DNA from: Halobacteria archaeon HArc-gm2
Lineage (GTDB): Archaea; Halobacteriota; Halobacteria; Halobacteriales; Haloarculaceae
Reading direction: 5' to 3'
DNA length: 64,000 nt
NCBI GenBank assembly: GCA_025517465.1
Contig: JAOPKE010000002.1
Coordinates: 1-64,000 of the forward strand
This document shows, one piece after another, positions 16,135 to 26,447 of the stretch. The notes under the pieces were generated by a model that was not told the DNA's origin, ran no database searches, and was given only the letters and a program-made list of their open reading frames with translations. Numbering within the stretch: the first letter of the stretch is position 1; each line of letters begins with the position of its first letter. Made by a program: the position numbers and the translations under genes.

Positions 16135-17906
16135 GCATCTCCGACCCTGACGAATCGTACACCTACCAACCCGGTACGTTTAGCGTCCCGGAGCGAGGTG
16201 AAATCCGGATCGAAGGCTGTCCTCCCTCGATCGACGAACAGCTCCGTCGCGCCTCCTTCGAGCAGGAGGCCGACAACGTCTTCGTGAAGACTCAGGAGTC
16301 ACTCGACGACCGAGACAAGGAGTACCGGGTCGTCAAAGTCCGAGTCGATGGCCCAGTGATGCACGTGACTGCGCGGGACAATGTGGGTATCGTCACGCTC
16401 ACCCCCCGGTCGAAACTCCGGATCGAGCCGAAGATCGATTGGGACGACATCTTCGATATGCTGCTGGCAGTTCACGGTCGTAAACGCTCGATCGAATATC
16501 ACGGCATCCCACTCGATGAGTTTCGAACAGAGGACGTTGATTTAGAGGACGTCTTCCTGATACTCGCGATCAACTACCTCAACGGATTAGAGAACATCCA
16601 CCGAAACGGGTTCGTTCGACAGCTGGAAACCCGGCGAGCCGATCTCGAACAACCCAGAGGCGTCATCGACATCGAGCAGTCACTCCTCAATCAGGCCGAG
16701 GGCCGTGCAAAGCAGCACTGCCTGCTGAAGGAGGTCAACTACGACAACCCAGCCAACTCGCTCCTCCACTACGCCGGCACGCACCTTCTGCGACTCTTTC
16801 GGCAATACGAGGACAAGTACGACCATCAGGCGTACTACCATATCTTCTCGCAGGTGCATGAGGAGGTGCGGCACCTGGAACAGTTGGACGTGACAAGTGG
16901 TCGTCGGCGGATTCCGGAGTACAGGCGGTTTTCGCTGCACGACCTCCCGAAACAGCGTCACTACTATCGTCAGGCTACCGAGGTCGCAAAGGCGGTGGTT
17001 GCATCATCACTCGGAACGCCGGCAATGGAGGGTGACCGCGAACTGGTCGTCGACTACGTTCTCAATATGGAGTCGCTGTTCGAGCAATACTCACAGGTCG
17101 CTGTCGAGGACGAGCTTGACGCAATCAAAACGAACGACTACATCGACCAGACCAAGAACGTCTCCGCGGTTCGTTCCCCGACGCTCAAACCCTTCGACAG
17201 AGAGTCGCAGGTGTACCATCAGCCGGATCACGCCGTCGAGGAAGGCGACCAGACGCTCGCCGTCCTCGACTCGAAGTACTACGCCGAGGGCAAGGATCCG
17301 GTGAAGAGCGGCGGGTCACGGTCACGCCTCTTTAGCTACGCGTATCTTCTGGACACTGCCCAGATGGGATTCCTGACGCCACTCGGTGAACCCCGGACTC
17401 GGACGGTCTCGCAAACAGGAGCAAGCTTACAGGTTATCACCCCAGCGAGCGATGATTTCTCTCTCGAAGAGTACCACGGTAGTATCCGGGACTACCTCTA
17501 CGAGGCACTCGGAGAGGTATATCCCGCCCTCGAACTGTTCAAGGCTGTTGGGGAACACGCACTGTGTCTCGACCAGCACGAAATGGCCGATCTGAGTCGT
17601 TTGACCGAACCCGATGGCCCGTTCGACTTCAGCAACGTCCACGAATTTTCGCTACGCGTCGTCAATGCTGCGGCAGACACCCTGTCGAACCAGTATCGGT
17701 CGCGGTCTGATCTCGAACAGGGAGGCAAGTGGACGCGTCGCCAGATCGAGACGCAATGCGAGGATTACCCGCCCGAGAAAACGACTTGTGTGCCGGTTTT
17801 CTGCCGAGAAGACCACAGGGAACGTATCGACCTGTACTTCGTAACGCGTGGAGAGGACGGAGTTCCTGTCGACGTTTCGGTCGCAGACGACTTCCGACTG
17901 TTGTAA
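16131..17906 (+). CDS. mcrC: McrC-type nuclease subunit
   Basis: A 591-residue McrC-like protein, coupled to mcrB by a 4-nt overlap. The first about 150 residues contain the beta-rich McrC core (VGIVTLTPRSKLRIEPKI, a family hallmark). The PD-(D/E)XK nuclease site is visible at about residues 364-383: PDHAV ... LAVLDSKYY, giving Asp and D-x-K. The C-terminal about 150 residues extend beyond classical McrC and are unassigned. Together with McrB it should cut DNA carrying foreign modification. Intact and with host-like codon use. Confidence 0.85.
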   Translation: MSISDPDESYTYQPGTFSVPERGEIRIEGCPPSIDEQLRRASFEQEADNVFVKTQESLDDRDKEYRVVKVRVDGPVMHVTARDNVGIVTLTPRSKLRIEPKIDWDDIFDMLLAVHGRKRSIEYHGIPLDEFRTEDVDLEDVFLILAINYLNGLENIHRNGFVRQLETRRADLEQPRGVIDIEQSLLNQAEGRAKQHCLLKEVNYDNPANSLLHYAGTHLLRLFRQYEDKYDHQAYYHIFSQVHEEVRHLEQLDVTSGRRRIPEYRRFSLHDLPKQRHYYRQATEVAKAVVASSLGTPAMEGDRELVVDYVLNMESLFEQYSQVAVEDELDAIKTNDYIDQTKNVSAVRSPTLKPFDRESQVYHQPDHAVEEGDQTLAVLDSKYYAEGKDPVKSGGSRSRLFSYAYLLDTAQMGFLTPLGEPRTRTVSQTGASLQVITPASDDFSLEEYHGSIRDYLYEALGEVYPALELFKAVGEHALCLDQHEMADLSRLTEPDGPFDFSNVHEFSLRVVNAAADTLSNQYRSRSDLEQGGKWTRRQIETQCEDYPPEKTTCVPVFCREDHRERIDLYFVTRGEDGVPVDVSVADDFRLL

Positions 17907-17914
17907 GCGAACCC

Positions 17915-18301
17915 TTAGAAGGGAGCGGTGAGCCAACCACTGCTTCGACGCTCGATTTGTGGCCCGAAGATATGGCTCAGCCGGTAGAGGTCGCCACCGG
18001 TCTGTAATTCGAAGTCCCGTTGCCGGCGCTGAAACGTTCCTTTGACCGCGAACTGGATCGCCGGAAGCGGACGGCGGTTTTCGAGGGTATTCGCCTGACG
18101 ATCCATTAGCTTCGACAGCTCGCTCACGGCGTCGTCATCACCAAAGACGCCGTCGAGTCCAACGACGCATACCTCGTCGGGCACGTCATCTTCGCGGAGC
18201 ATGTTCTGGAACTCCTCGATTGGGACTTGGTGGTCGAAAAGGTCGTGCTCGTCCTCGTCGACGATGTTGTACTCGCCAGAGAGTTTTCCGTGTTCGACCA
18301 T
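17915..18301 (-). CDS. Small partner of the DUF499 ATPase
   Basis: A 128-residue protein starting 2 nt after the stop of the DUF499 gene, so it is surely co-translated. No family is recognised. It has an acidic N terminus, a middle segment VPDEVCVVGLDGVFGDDDAVSELSKLM and a basic C-terminal part (GTFQRRQRDFELQ). The conserved-looking pairing with DUF499 suggests a subunit or regulator of the same defence complex. It converges with mcrC, whose stop is only 8 nt away. Confidence 0.6.
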   Translation of the reverse strand: MVEHGKLSGEYNIVDEDEHDLFDHQVPIEEFQNMLREDDVPDEVCVVGLDGVFGDDDAVSELSKLMDRQANTLENRRPLPAIQFAVKGTFQRRQRDFELQTGGDLYRLSHIFGPQIERRSSGWLTAPF

Positions 18302-18303
18302 CG

Positions 18304-21300
18304 TTACTCGAAGTTGATTTCGACGGAGATGTTCGATGCCTCCTCGGGCATTCTCTCGAACAGGTCGCGAATCTTCGTGTAGTCTTCACCGGATTCGAGC
18401 GTCAGCTTGGTCATAGTTTCCTTGACACTCGCTGTGCCCTGCAGCGGGCCGGGGATTCCCACTCGATTGCTCAGAACGAACCTGACTTCACCGTAGGTGA
18501 CTTCGCCCGTCTGTTCGTCTTTACGCCACTTGCGACGCAACTCCGCGACATCGTCGCCATCGAACTTGAATCGCCAGCCCCCACTCGGGACGCGGAATTC
18601 GTATCCTGGCGACCAGCGCGACGGATCACCCGCACCATCCGAGGCGCCAGAACCGACGACGTACTCGGGATTGGCTTCACGACCAAGGTTCTGGAGCAGG
18701 AACGTCTGGACGGCGTCTTCGGACACAGACGAATCGAACCGCTCTGCGACACTCCCGACGGTGAATTTGTCGTCGCCGTCGAGTCCAGCAATGTACTCGA
18801 GAACCTCGTCACCAACATCGGACGGCACAGTTGGTACAAGCGTAACATCAGTTGGATCGCGGTCACCAAGGCCGTCCTTGTACTCACTATCGGCATCGAT
18901 GAGATACTCGTCGACGAGGAAGTCCGTGACCGCTTCACGGAACGATCGATCGGTATCGTCCTCGGAGAGGTAGACCGTTCCGTCCCGCCGGATTTCTTCG
19001 AGTATTCGGTGAGTATTGGCTCGACCGTTTTCCTCTAGCGTCTGGCGGATTCGATCTCGGACTTCCGACGTGCCGATACGCTCGGCCTCCGAGATGTCGC
19101 GTATCGTTGCGTCGGACTGAGCCTTCGTCACGATGTCGGTGCCACTGTAGAGGACGTACTGGTCGTCCTGAGCGAGGCGGCCCGCGGCCGTCATCACGGT
19201 GTCGTGACCATCGCCCTCGAGCCAGATCTCCGTGTCCTCAAGGAGTCCGAGTTCGAAGTTCCCGATGTCGACGGATTTAGTACCGCTACCGAATCGTTTG
19301 CGGAGTTCCTGTTCGACGTCCTCGGCAGTCCACCGCTGGACATCACGCTCGTGGAGTATCGTCGTGTCGAGTGAACTGCCCGCGAGCGAGTCGGAAAACC
19401 CGTTCGAGCCGTGTGTGACCACGGGTTTATCTTCGAGTGCGTCGACTGCTGAGTCCAGTACATCGGTCGGACTGCCTGGTATGGGGTACGTGGGCTGACG
19501 GAGGAACTGCTCGTAGATGTCCTCGATACTGGCCTCCCCCCGCCGGTCAAGGAGGTCTTCGACGATGTCCCAGACGTGGCGCTGGAGGTCGATTCCTTCA
19601 GCGGAAACGCTGTCTCCTATGTCGCCGGCGTTGAGGGGTTCCCCCTCAGAGACGAACACGTCGAGATCCATCTCGGCGGCCAGGTCAAACTCGTTGAGTA
19701 GATCGTCGCCGTCGAGAATCTCCCCGTACGCGAGTTCGATCCGGTCGCGGAGTTCGCGCCGCTCATCCTCGCGCTGTCGCTTGACCGAGGAACGAATTTC
19801 GTCGTCGAGGGATTCGTCGTCGAGGACGCGTTCAGCCCCTTCGATGTACCGAGCCTTCTCAATGAATCCCGTCCCCGATTCGATCTTCTTGTCGCCGCTG
19901 GGCTGGATGAACACGAGAGTGTTTCGCCATTCGCGTCCTGGACTTCCGTCGGCGTTCTTGATGACGGTCTTGACCTCGTCTTGTGTCCACTCGTTCGCTT
20001 TGACAACAATCTTGACCTCCCGGCTGTCGGGTACCTGCTTGAGGTCGCCGTCGGTGAATCCGACCGGGTACGCGTCGTTCCCGAATACTTGCTCGACGGT
20101 ATCGGCGATCTGTCCGAGAGCGATCTTCTCGTCGACGTCCTCGGCCTTGTTTTGGATGAGTGCGTTCGGGTTCTGTCGATCCCGGATTGCGTACTTGCCG
20201 TTGAGTTTGTGGAGGTACCATGCGACACCGTAGAGCTGCTCGCGGTTGAGGATGATGTCCGAGACGAGGTCGCCCGTTTGATACGTTCCCATCACGATGT
20301 CGGAGTCGCTCGCTCCCTCACTCTCATCGGGTTTCAGACTATAGAGCAGGATCGTATTGAGGATACGCCGGCCGTACGGGAGCTTCTCCGGGTCGACCCG
20401 ATTCCGAATGTCGTCGATACAGACGCTCGGCCGGTCGATGTTGATCCGCGTCAGCTCGTCGTCGAATAGGACGGCGTCGATGTCTCCGTGTGTGACGAGG
20501 TCGGTCTCTTCGATGAGACGTGCTGCGTCCGCGTCGTCAGGTTCGGCTTCGGGGTCAGCAGCCGTCGTCAGAATCTTCGAGAAGAGGTAGATCATCCCGC
20601 GCGTGTTCTGGTTGCCCTCGTCCGCGTAATAGCGAGTTTCGAGTGCGTTCAGGAGGACTGGATGGAACGGGTAGGTATCGCGCATCTTCCCCGCGAGGTC
20701 GCTCGGGATGTCGGAGTCGGGAACGTGGTCGTTGTCGGCGTACGCGTCCACGTACCCCGAGACGATCTCCTCGACCGCACTCTCGTCGATGTCGTCGATG
20801 AGACGGTGGCGGATGACCTCCTGCTTGCTCACTTTGCTACTCATGTTAACCTCGGAGGCGCTTTCGCGGTCGAGGATATTGTGAACCTGCGAGCCCTTTC
20901 GGAGGACGGAGACGATGGCGAAGACGTCGCTGTCGTCGAGGTCGGCAGTTTCGAGAAGCGCCTGCAGGAACCCGCGGTTGCGCTTCTTGCGGTCACCGCT
21001 GAGTGGCTCGAACCAGTCTTCGAGTTCGTCCATCAGGTATGCAATCGTTCGATCGCCGACTGCCTCCTGAATCGTCTCCATATCCGGGTACGGATCGAGA
21101 GCGCTCTCCGTTGGTTCGTAGTCGAGGACATCGAAGAACGGTTCCCAGAGGTAGTCCGGCTGGCGCTGCTGGAGCGAGACGGTGACCGCATCAGAATTCT
21201 CCGCGTCGGGCAACGCGTCGGCGAAGCCGTCGACGTGACGATCGCCGAATTCGCCGGTGGCGTCGGGAGAGGCGAAGCAGTGATACATCGCAACCATCTG

Positions 21301-21573
21301 GTGTGACTTCCCGCTCCCGTACGGCCCATAGAGAATGTGAGTGCCGTAGTTCTCGTCCCCGCGGAGCGTGTCCCGGAGGTCGACGAATCCCTCGCGCAGT
21401 CCTTGCGTCATCAGCGTCCGGTCGAAGAACGTGGACGCGTCGGCCTCGAACTCGTCCTCATCTTCGACGTTGTAGAGCTTGACTTGGCCGTCAATCTCGC
21501 CTTCCTCTCTGAGTTCGCGGCTTATCGTGACAGTATCCGCGATCGTTCGTGAGAGAGATTCCGTGCTGGCCAT
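18304..21573 (-). CDS. DUF499-type AAA+ ATPase of a defence system
   Basis: A 1089-residue ATPase. Walker A GPYGSGKSH is at 83-91 and the context THILYGPYGSGKSHQMVAMYH is typical of DUF499 proteins, found with DUF1156 methyltransferases and helicases in antiphage loci. The middle part is rich in ATPase lid-like helices (residues 250-350); the C-terminal third contains several winged-helix-like segments and ends with NISVEINFE. I infer that it is the ATPase component of the Hma-like set completed by the methylase at 26448 and the helicase at 32977. ATG 21573 is the natural start. Confidence 0.8.
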   Translation of the reverse strand: MASTESLSRTIADTVTISRELREEGEIDGQVKLYNVEDEDEFEADASTFFDRTLMTQGLREGFVDLRDTLRGDENYGTHILYGPYGSGKSHQMVAMYHCFASPDATGEFGDRHVDGFADALPDAENSDAVTVSLQQRQPDYLWEPFFDVLDYEPTESALDPYPDMETIQEAVGDRTIAYLMDELEDWFEPLSGDRKKRNRGFLQALLETADLDDSDVFAIVSVLRKGSQVHNILDRESASEVNMSSKVSKQEVIRHRLIDDIDESAVEEIVSGYVDAYADNDHVPDSDIPSDLAGKMRDTYPFHPVLLNALETRYYADEGNQNTRGMIYLFSKILTTAADPEAEPDDADAARLIEETDLVTHGDIDAVLFDDELTRINIDRPSVCIDDIRNRVDPEKLPYGRRILNTILLYSLKPDESEGASDSDIVMGTYQTGDLVSDIILNREQLYGVAWYLHKLNGKYAIRDRQNPNALIQNKAEDVDEKIALGQIADTVEQVFGNDAYPVGFTDGDLKQVPDSREVKIVVKANEWTQDEVKTVIKNADGSPGREWRNTLVFIQPSGDKKIESGTGFIEKARYIEGAERVLDDESLDDEIRSSVKRQREDERRELRDRIELAYGEILDGDDLLNEFDLAAEMDLDVFVSEGEPLNAGDIGDSVSAEGIDLQRHVWDIVEDLLDRRGEASIEDIYEQFLRQPTYPIPGSPTDVLDSAVDALEDKPVVTHGSNGFSDSLAGSSLDTTILHERDVQRWTAEDVEQELRKRFGSGTKSVDIGNFELGLLEDTEIWLEGDGHDTVMTAAGRLAQDDQYVLYSGTDIVTKAQSDATIRDISEAERIGTSEVRDRIRQTLEENGRANTHRILEEIRRDGTVYLSEDDTDRSFREAVTDFLVDEYLIDADSEYKDGLGDRDPTDVTLVPTVPSDVGDEVLEYIAGLDGDDKFTVGSVAERFDSSVSEDAVQTFLLQNLGREANPEYVVGSGASDGAGDPSRWSPGYEFRVPSGGWRFKFDGDDVAELRRKWRKDEQTGEVTYGEVRFVLSNRVGIPGPLQGTASVKETMTKLTLESGEDYTKIRDLFERMPEEASNISVEINFE

Positions 21574-21815
21574 TTGATGTCATAGACACCGTATGATATT
21601 CGCATAAGTACTGTGGTCAGCAATCGTCGAACATTGGTTGTTTCGCGAAACGGCGCCAGGAATCTTACCGAATTTGATCTTGCTGCTCTAACAGTAACTG
21701 GTTTACAGTGAATCGGTGACCGCGGCTTGTGTACATAATCCCCTGAGCCTATGATGTATGACGAACGACGAGAGGCAAAAGTTAACAACCTATCAATCGG
21801 ATATTCAGAGAAGTA

Positions 21816-22745
21816 ATGCCCCAAGAGGACTCTGAGTTCGGCGAGCCGGAGTTCTTGGGGTGGCTCCTACTGAAGCGATTGAAGGAGCAGAGCGATGACC
21901 AGATTTCCCGGTCGAAGTTCCTGAAACTTTGTTGCATCGCCGACCGACATCTCGCTGAATCTCATGAGTATGAGATCGGTCTCCCCCGGTACTGGTACAT
22001 GTACGGGGAGTTGGCGAACGAACACGAGTTCTCGGGACGGTTCTACAACGCGCCGCTGGCCATCGGCTGGGACGGCCAGCAATACATTCCCAAGGAATTG
22101 CCAGTCGAGGCGTTCGAGGTCTCAGAAGCCGGTCTCGAAGTGATTCCCGATGCGGTCGACTGGACGGTACGCGAGTTCGGTCGGAAGAACGTCGAGGAGA
22201 TCAAGCAGCATCAGTACGAGGAGTACGCCGAGAACGAGTTCATACGTCAATACAGCGAACTCCGGTGGCTCCTGAGTACGATCGATCTGGGCAGGCAGGA
22301 GCGGCTGCAGAACTACGGAAGTGGTGGGGAGTCGAACGAGGAGTACCTCAAGCGGCAGCTAGACGAGATGATGGCGGCGTATCCGGGTGATGAGGAGCGC
22401 TACAACGAGATGAAATCGCTCTACTTCCGGTGGGACGACACCGTTCGGCTCATGGTCGACCAGTCCACGGAGTACAGCCGGATCGCCGAGTTCCTCGACG
22501 ACTTCATCCTGGTACTCAGCAAGGAAGTGCTTCGGTTCGTCTACAACCAGAATATCTCCGAGGAACGGCTGATAGATTGGGAAGAAGACGCCGCCGAAGA
22601 GCGGGAGGTGTTCACGACGAATCTCAAGGACGTACGCTCCGAACTCCTCGAGGGCCGCCCCCGAAGCACGGAACTTGACCGCGTCTCCGATGCATACTCG
22701 CAGACAGTCGACGAACAAATCGAACGGCTCCTCGGCCGGGAATAG
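21816..22745 (+). CDS. Unknown protein paired with a PIN nuclease
   Basis: A 309-residue protein with no firm family. Its N terminus (FLGWLLLKRL, ISRSKFLKLCCIADRHLAES) faintly recalls the Panacea/SocA-type antitoxin fold, where K-L-L-x-L-x-Y-x-A-D precedes a Tyr/Gly-rich loop; here RYWYMYGEL occupies that place. The C-terminal half is helical and charged. Its stop abuts the ATG of the PIN gene with no gap, so I infer a two-gene module in which this could be the antitoxin or targeting partner. Well-formed haloarchaeal codon use. Confidence 0.6.
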   Translation: MPQEDSEFGEPEFLGWLLLKRLKEQSDDQISRSKFLKLCCIADRHLAESHEYEIGLPRYWYMYGELANEHEFSGRFYNAPLAIGWDGQQYIPKELPVEAFEVSEAGLEVIPDAVDWTVREFGRKNVEEIKQHQYEEYAENEFIRQYSELRWLLSTIDLGRQERLQNYGSGGESNEEYLKRQLDEMMAAYPGDEERYNEMKSLYFRWDDTVRLMVDQSTEYSRIAEFLDDFILVLSKEVLRFVYNQNISEERLIDWEEDAAEEREVFTTNLKDVRSELLEGRPRSTELDRVSDAYSQTVDEQIERLLGRE

Positions 22746-23408
22746 ATGTCGGACGCGTCGTTCCTAGACACGGGCGTCGTACTCGGGTTCTGTTTCCGTG
22801 ACGACTCGCACCATCACCGTTGTCGACAGTACCTCGACGACCACGACTTCGAGCTATTCGTCTCCGAGACCGTAGTTTCGGAGTACCTGAATCGAGAACC
22901 AAGTCTCGCGGAAGAGATCGCAGACGGAATCTTCGACCACATCGGCCGGCTTCAGGATTCGGAGTTCGAGGGACAGCTGGACTCGATGGACACGTCCCGA
23001 ATCCGCCAAGACCTGATTTCGGGGTACAACGAAGCCGGGACAACGCTGCACGCGTTCTACACCAATGAGGTTCCGAACTTCATCCAGTTCGACGAGTTGA
23101 CCGAGCGGCTCCGCGATCTTGCGCGGGACATCGAACAGATGGCGATCGAGAATCGCCAATCGTTCATGGAACAGGTAGAGGTCTGGGAGCGAGAGAATGA
23201 GTATGCCGGCATCGACGACAGGCTTTCGGACATTCCGTGGGACGACCGCCGCATCTGTCTCGACGCACACGATGTTGCCGAGTTGACAGACTTCGTGACC
23301 GAATTGGCGACGACGAACCCGACCGACTTGGTTGACAGCGGGTATCGGACACTGATTCTGGAACAAACGTCCCTCGAAGACGTGGTGTCCCTCGCAAATC
23401 GGTCGTGA
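22746..23408 (+). CDS. PIN-domain nuclease
   Basis: A 220-residue protein starting directly after the previous stop. PIN-domain features: FLDTGVVLGF with the first Asp, SETVVSEYL with the acidic residue in helix 2, and a C-terminal DDRRICLDAHDVAEL followed by ATTNPTDLVD with the last Asp residues. PIN proteins are metal-dependent RNases, often toxins. A helical insertion (about residues 80-150) makes it longer than VapC. With the upstream gene it probably forms a toxin-antitoxin or abortive-infection pair. Confidence 0.75.
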   Translation: MSDASFLDTGVVLGFCFRDDSHHHRCRQYLDDHDFELFVSETVVSEYLNREPSLAEEIADGIFDHIGRLQDSEFEGQLDSMDTSRIRQDLISGYNEAGTTLHAFYTNEVPNFIQFDELTERLRDLARDIEQMAIENRQSFMEQVEVWERENEYAGIDDRLSDIPWDDRRICLDAHDVAELTDFVTELATTNPTDLVDSGYRTLILEQTSLEDVVSLANRS

Positions 23409-23697
23409 ATCCGGTAGAGGGACTAGCTGTGGTCTGAACGAAACCCCCTACAGTTCCTCCGGAACTCCTGAACGACGCGTCTGGCCTAGATTTCGTGCTG
23501 TCCAGCCTCCGCTCCGAATGAGATCATCGCGAGATCTTCTATCAGGGATCCAAGTTGGATTGTTCAGGGAAAGGAAAGTTATCTCTGGGATTCGCCCATT
23601 GAAGTCTTCAGATATTGGGCGACTTGAGGATTACCGAACTTGTGTTGTCGTCATGTGCTACCAAACGTTAAGTTGCGGAAGAGGTTTTGTTGGAGAC

Positions 23698-25740
23698 ATG
23701 GACGCCACGAGTTCAGGGAAAAATATAATTGAAGAACTCGGCAACACTGATTATACGTTTGATGAATTGTTCGAGGAGAATGTATTTCATGTTCCTCGGT
23801 ATCAGAGGTTCTATTCTTGGGAGAGATCGGAATGGGCCGATCTTTGGAACGACCTGTCCAACATGGCTAAGAATGATCGGGAACACTACATGGGTACGGT
23901 CATCTGCAAGGAAGAGCCAACCCCGATCTTGACTGAAGAGGGTACCAATCAGTACCGCAATTATGCAATCGTCGATGGACAACAGCGATTCACAACCCTC
24001 ATTATACTCATAAAGGCAATAGCCTCGGTCTACACAACAATCAGCTCAGAAGAGGCACCGGAGGAGGGGAGTGGGAAACATACAGAGGAAAGCGTCGAAT
24101 TGAGCCGGAAGAGGTTTTTGAAAGATTGGAAAATCAGGCTGGTTAATAGAGAGAGTCGGTGCAAGCTGCGCCTCCAGGATGACGACAACGATACGCTTGA
24201 AGGCATTTTGGAAGAAGATATTGACGAGACGGCGACTGAGACCCCATCCCAGGACAGATTGATACAAGCCTATAGGTTCTATCGAGAGGAGTTGAAGGAA
24301 CGGCAAGAGGAGCTTTCGCACGGACAGTTCATCAGCCATCTTGATGAGCTGCTTTCCGCTATCCGGTCGCTCAATTTCATTGTGTACACCGTCGACAATT
24401 CCGAGCAAGCTACCCTGATATTCGAGTCGATAAACGACCGCGGGATTGGTCTGAGCAATCTGGATATGACGAAGAGTTTTCTGATGCACAAGGTGTATCT
24501 CACTCAGGGCGAGAATCCCCATTCAGGAGTCAGCGTCAACGGTGTCCAAAAGCGATTTGGACGCATTTACCGGTGGATGCAAGACATCCTCGAAACCGAC
24601 CGTATCTCCGATATTGGTGAGGATCAAATCCAGCGGTACCACTACATCTCGACTATCAACAATACGGTGAACAGCAGCTATCTTCGCCAGGAGACGAACC
24701 GTCGGAACAAAACCCTCCGCTCGGGGGCGACAGTCTATCTGGGGGCATTGAAATGGCATTTCACCAATCTTCACGAGGAGAACGACCTCTCTATCTATGA
24801 CTCGTATCCACGGGACTGTCCGGATGAAATTGACTCGTACACCAAGAGTCTCCGCGACTATTATTCGCATATGGAGACAATCGGATCGTACGGGCAGGAC
24901 GGAGAGTACAATCCCGACATCGACTGGGAACTGCGGAAAATCTTCGCTCTCGACAGGCTCGGGAACTTCTATCCGATTCTATTAGCGATTTGGGATGAGT
25001 ACGATACCGGCAGCATCTCGGAAGACGAACTCTACGAAATGCTTCAACTGATCGAGGTAGCGTCTTTCCGGATTTACACGACTGTCAGCCGTTCCGATAC
25101 TGGTCGGAATCGCTTCTATTCCGTTGCTAACGATATTGGAACAGGGGATAAAGATGCCACTTGGATAATCGAGGAGCTGAAAGACTGCATTCGGTCGAAG
25201 GAAAACGACTTCGAGGGGACGCTCCGTAACCAGAACGCGTACAATTCGCTCCGGTACAAGGATCTTCGATATCTCCTGTATTCGTACGAACTCTATCGGA
25301 GGGATGAAGCAAAGGGTGGCGACGTGTCGAGTATCGAGAAGGCAGCAGACAACGCTGGAAACGAGTACACGCTCGACCACATCTGGCCGAACGATACTCA
25401 AAGACTCGAACTGAGCGAAGAGGAGGAAGAAGTCCACGAAGAGGTAAAGCACAGCCTCGGCAATCTCACGCTGACGACGGGGCCGCGAAACTCCGGCTGG
25501 AAGAACCTGCCGTACCCGAAGAAGCGGAGCCGGATGGACGATGACGAAGAGAACGATTCCGACTACTTGAACTCCGACTTCACGATAACCAGAGAGATTG
25601 CCCGAGAGAACAAGGAGTGGGGAGAAGATCAAATCGGGGAACAGTTAGACGACATCGTTGATTTTGCGGAGCGACGATGGAGTCTGGATACCGCTGAAAG
25701 ACAGCCTCTGTCCGAAATCAGGCCTGCAACACCTGACTGA
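23698..25740 (+). CDS. GmrSD-type DUF262/DUF1524 restriction protein
   Basis: A 680-residue fused protein. The DUF262 (ParB/Srx-like NTPase) part shows VPRYQRFYSWERSEW near residue 35 and the DGQQRFTTL motif near 90. The C-terminal DUF1524 HNH-like nuclease shows YTLDHIWPND near 558, LGNLTLTTGPRNS and NSDF. Such single-chain GmrSD-like proteins cut modified phage DNA in a nucleotide-dependent way. ATG 23698 is preferred: the 60 codons open upstream are poorly conserved in style and the DUF262 domain begins only after it. The gene is lower in GC than its neighbours. Confidence 0.8.
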   Translation: MDATSSGKNIIEELGNTDYTFDELFEENVFHVPRYQRFYSWERSEWADLWNDLSNMAKNDREHYMGTVICKEEPTPILTEEGTNQYRNYAIVDGQQRFTTLIILIKAIASVYTTISSEEAPEEGSGKHTEESVELSRKRFLKDWKIRLVNRESRCKLRLQDDDNDTLEGILEEDIDETATETPSQDRLIQAYRFYREELKERQEELSHGQFISHLDELLSAIRSLNFIVYTVDNSEQATLIFESINDRGIGLSNLDMTKSFLMHKVYLTQGENPHSGVSVNGVQKRFGRIYRWMQDILETDRISDIGEDQIQRYHYISTINNTVNSSYLRQETNRRNKTLRSGATVYLGALKWHFTNLHEENDLSIYDSYPRDCPDEIDSYTKSLRDYYSHMETIGSYGQDGEYNPDIDWELRKIFALDRLGNFYPILLAIWDEYDTGSISEDELYEMLQLIEVASFRIYTTVSRSDTGRNRFYSVANDIGTGDKDATWIIEELKDCIRSKENDFEGTLRNQNAYNSLRYKDLRYLLYSYELYRRDEAKGGDVSSIEKAADNAGNEYTLDHIWPNDTQRLELSEEEEEVHEEVKHSLGNLTLTTGPRNSGWKNLPYPKKRSRMDDDEENDSDYLNSDFTITREIARENKEWGEDQIGEQLDDIVDFAERRWSLDTAERQPLSEIRPATPD

Positions 25741-25829
25741 AGACTCTGGGGACACCCAAGAGCAAGGTCTCTATATAGCGACCAGAAAGTCGATTCTGTG
25801 AGAGCGGGCGGTAGCTTCTCGTCTCGAAC

Positions 25830-26345
25830 TTAGAGATCGTAGGAACTCAACCGATAGCCTGCTTTCGTCGACGGAGCGGGTTCCAGCGTGGCATACTGAA
25901 TTTCGGCGACCGAGTCCGCATCGAATCGGATGTTCGCCCGGAGGACGAGGTAGTCGTCGTTCTCGTTGACGATCCCCATCACCTTCTGCTGGTCGCGTTC
26001 CAACTGAGCGTACTGTCCGGTCTTCACTTCGAGTGCGACCGTCCGCGAGACCTCGCGGTCGGAATCCGAGTAGAGGTTGCTGAGTCGAATTGTCAGGTCG
26101 GCCTGCCACTGGATGCGCTCGGTCGACCCGTCCTGCTGGACGTCCTCGTACGTGAAGTGCCGGCGATGGCGAACCTGCGTGTAGATCGACGACGGGCTGA
26201 CCGACTCGAAAGCGGGGAACAATACCTGCGGGCGCTCTTCGACGACCGAACGGAGGTGCGTCTTCGCAATTCCCTCACCCATCTCTCCCTTCCGGTTAGA
26301 CGACAGGCTACTGAACCACTCCTCCGTGATCTCGGCCTTGCTCAT
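25830..26345 (-). CDS. PD-(D/E)XK nuclease-like protein
   Basis: A 171-residue protein from ATG 26345. The nuclease signature is Asp83 (WQADLTIRL) and E-V-K at 106-108 (VALEVKTGQY), with a helix after it (LERDQQKVMGI). It resembles small restriction-endonuclease-like proteins that act with methylases. It is divergent from the DUF1156 methyltransferase with about 100 bp between the starts, so the two may be co-regulated. It could be the cutting arm of a restriction-modification unit, though this is inference. Confidence 0.65.
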   Translation of the reverse strand: MSKAEITEEWFSSLSSNRKGEMGEGIAKTHLRSVVEERPQVLFPAFESVSPSSIYTQVRHRRHFTYEDVQQDGSTERIQWQADLTIRLSNLYSDSDREVSRTVALEVKTGQYAQLERDQQKVMGIVNENDDYLVLRANIRFDADSVAEIQYATLEPAPSTKAGYRLSSYDL

Positions 26346-26447
26346 AGGCGGTCTTCTCGTAGATGGCTCTTCAGATTGTGGACACGTCCCCACTAGCCGG
26401 GAGCGGAAAGCTATACAACCCTCCCGAGTAGACGTAGGAGACAATCA

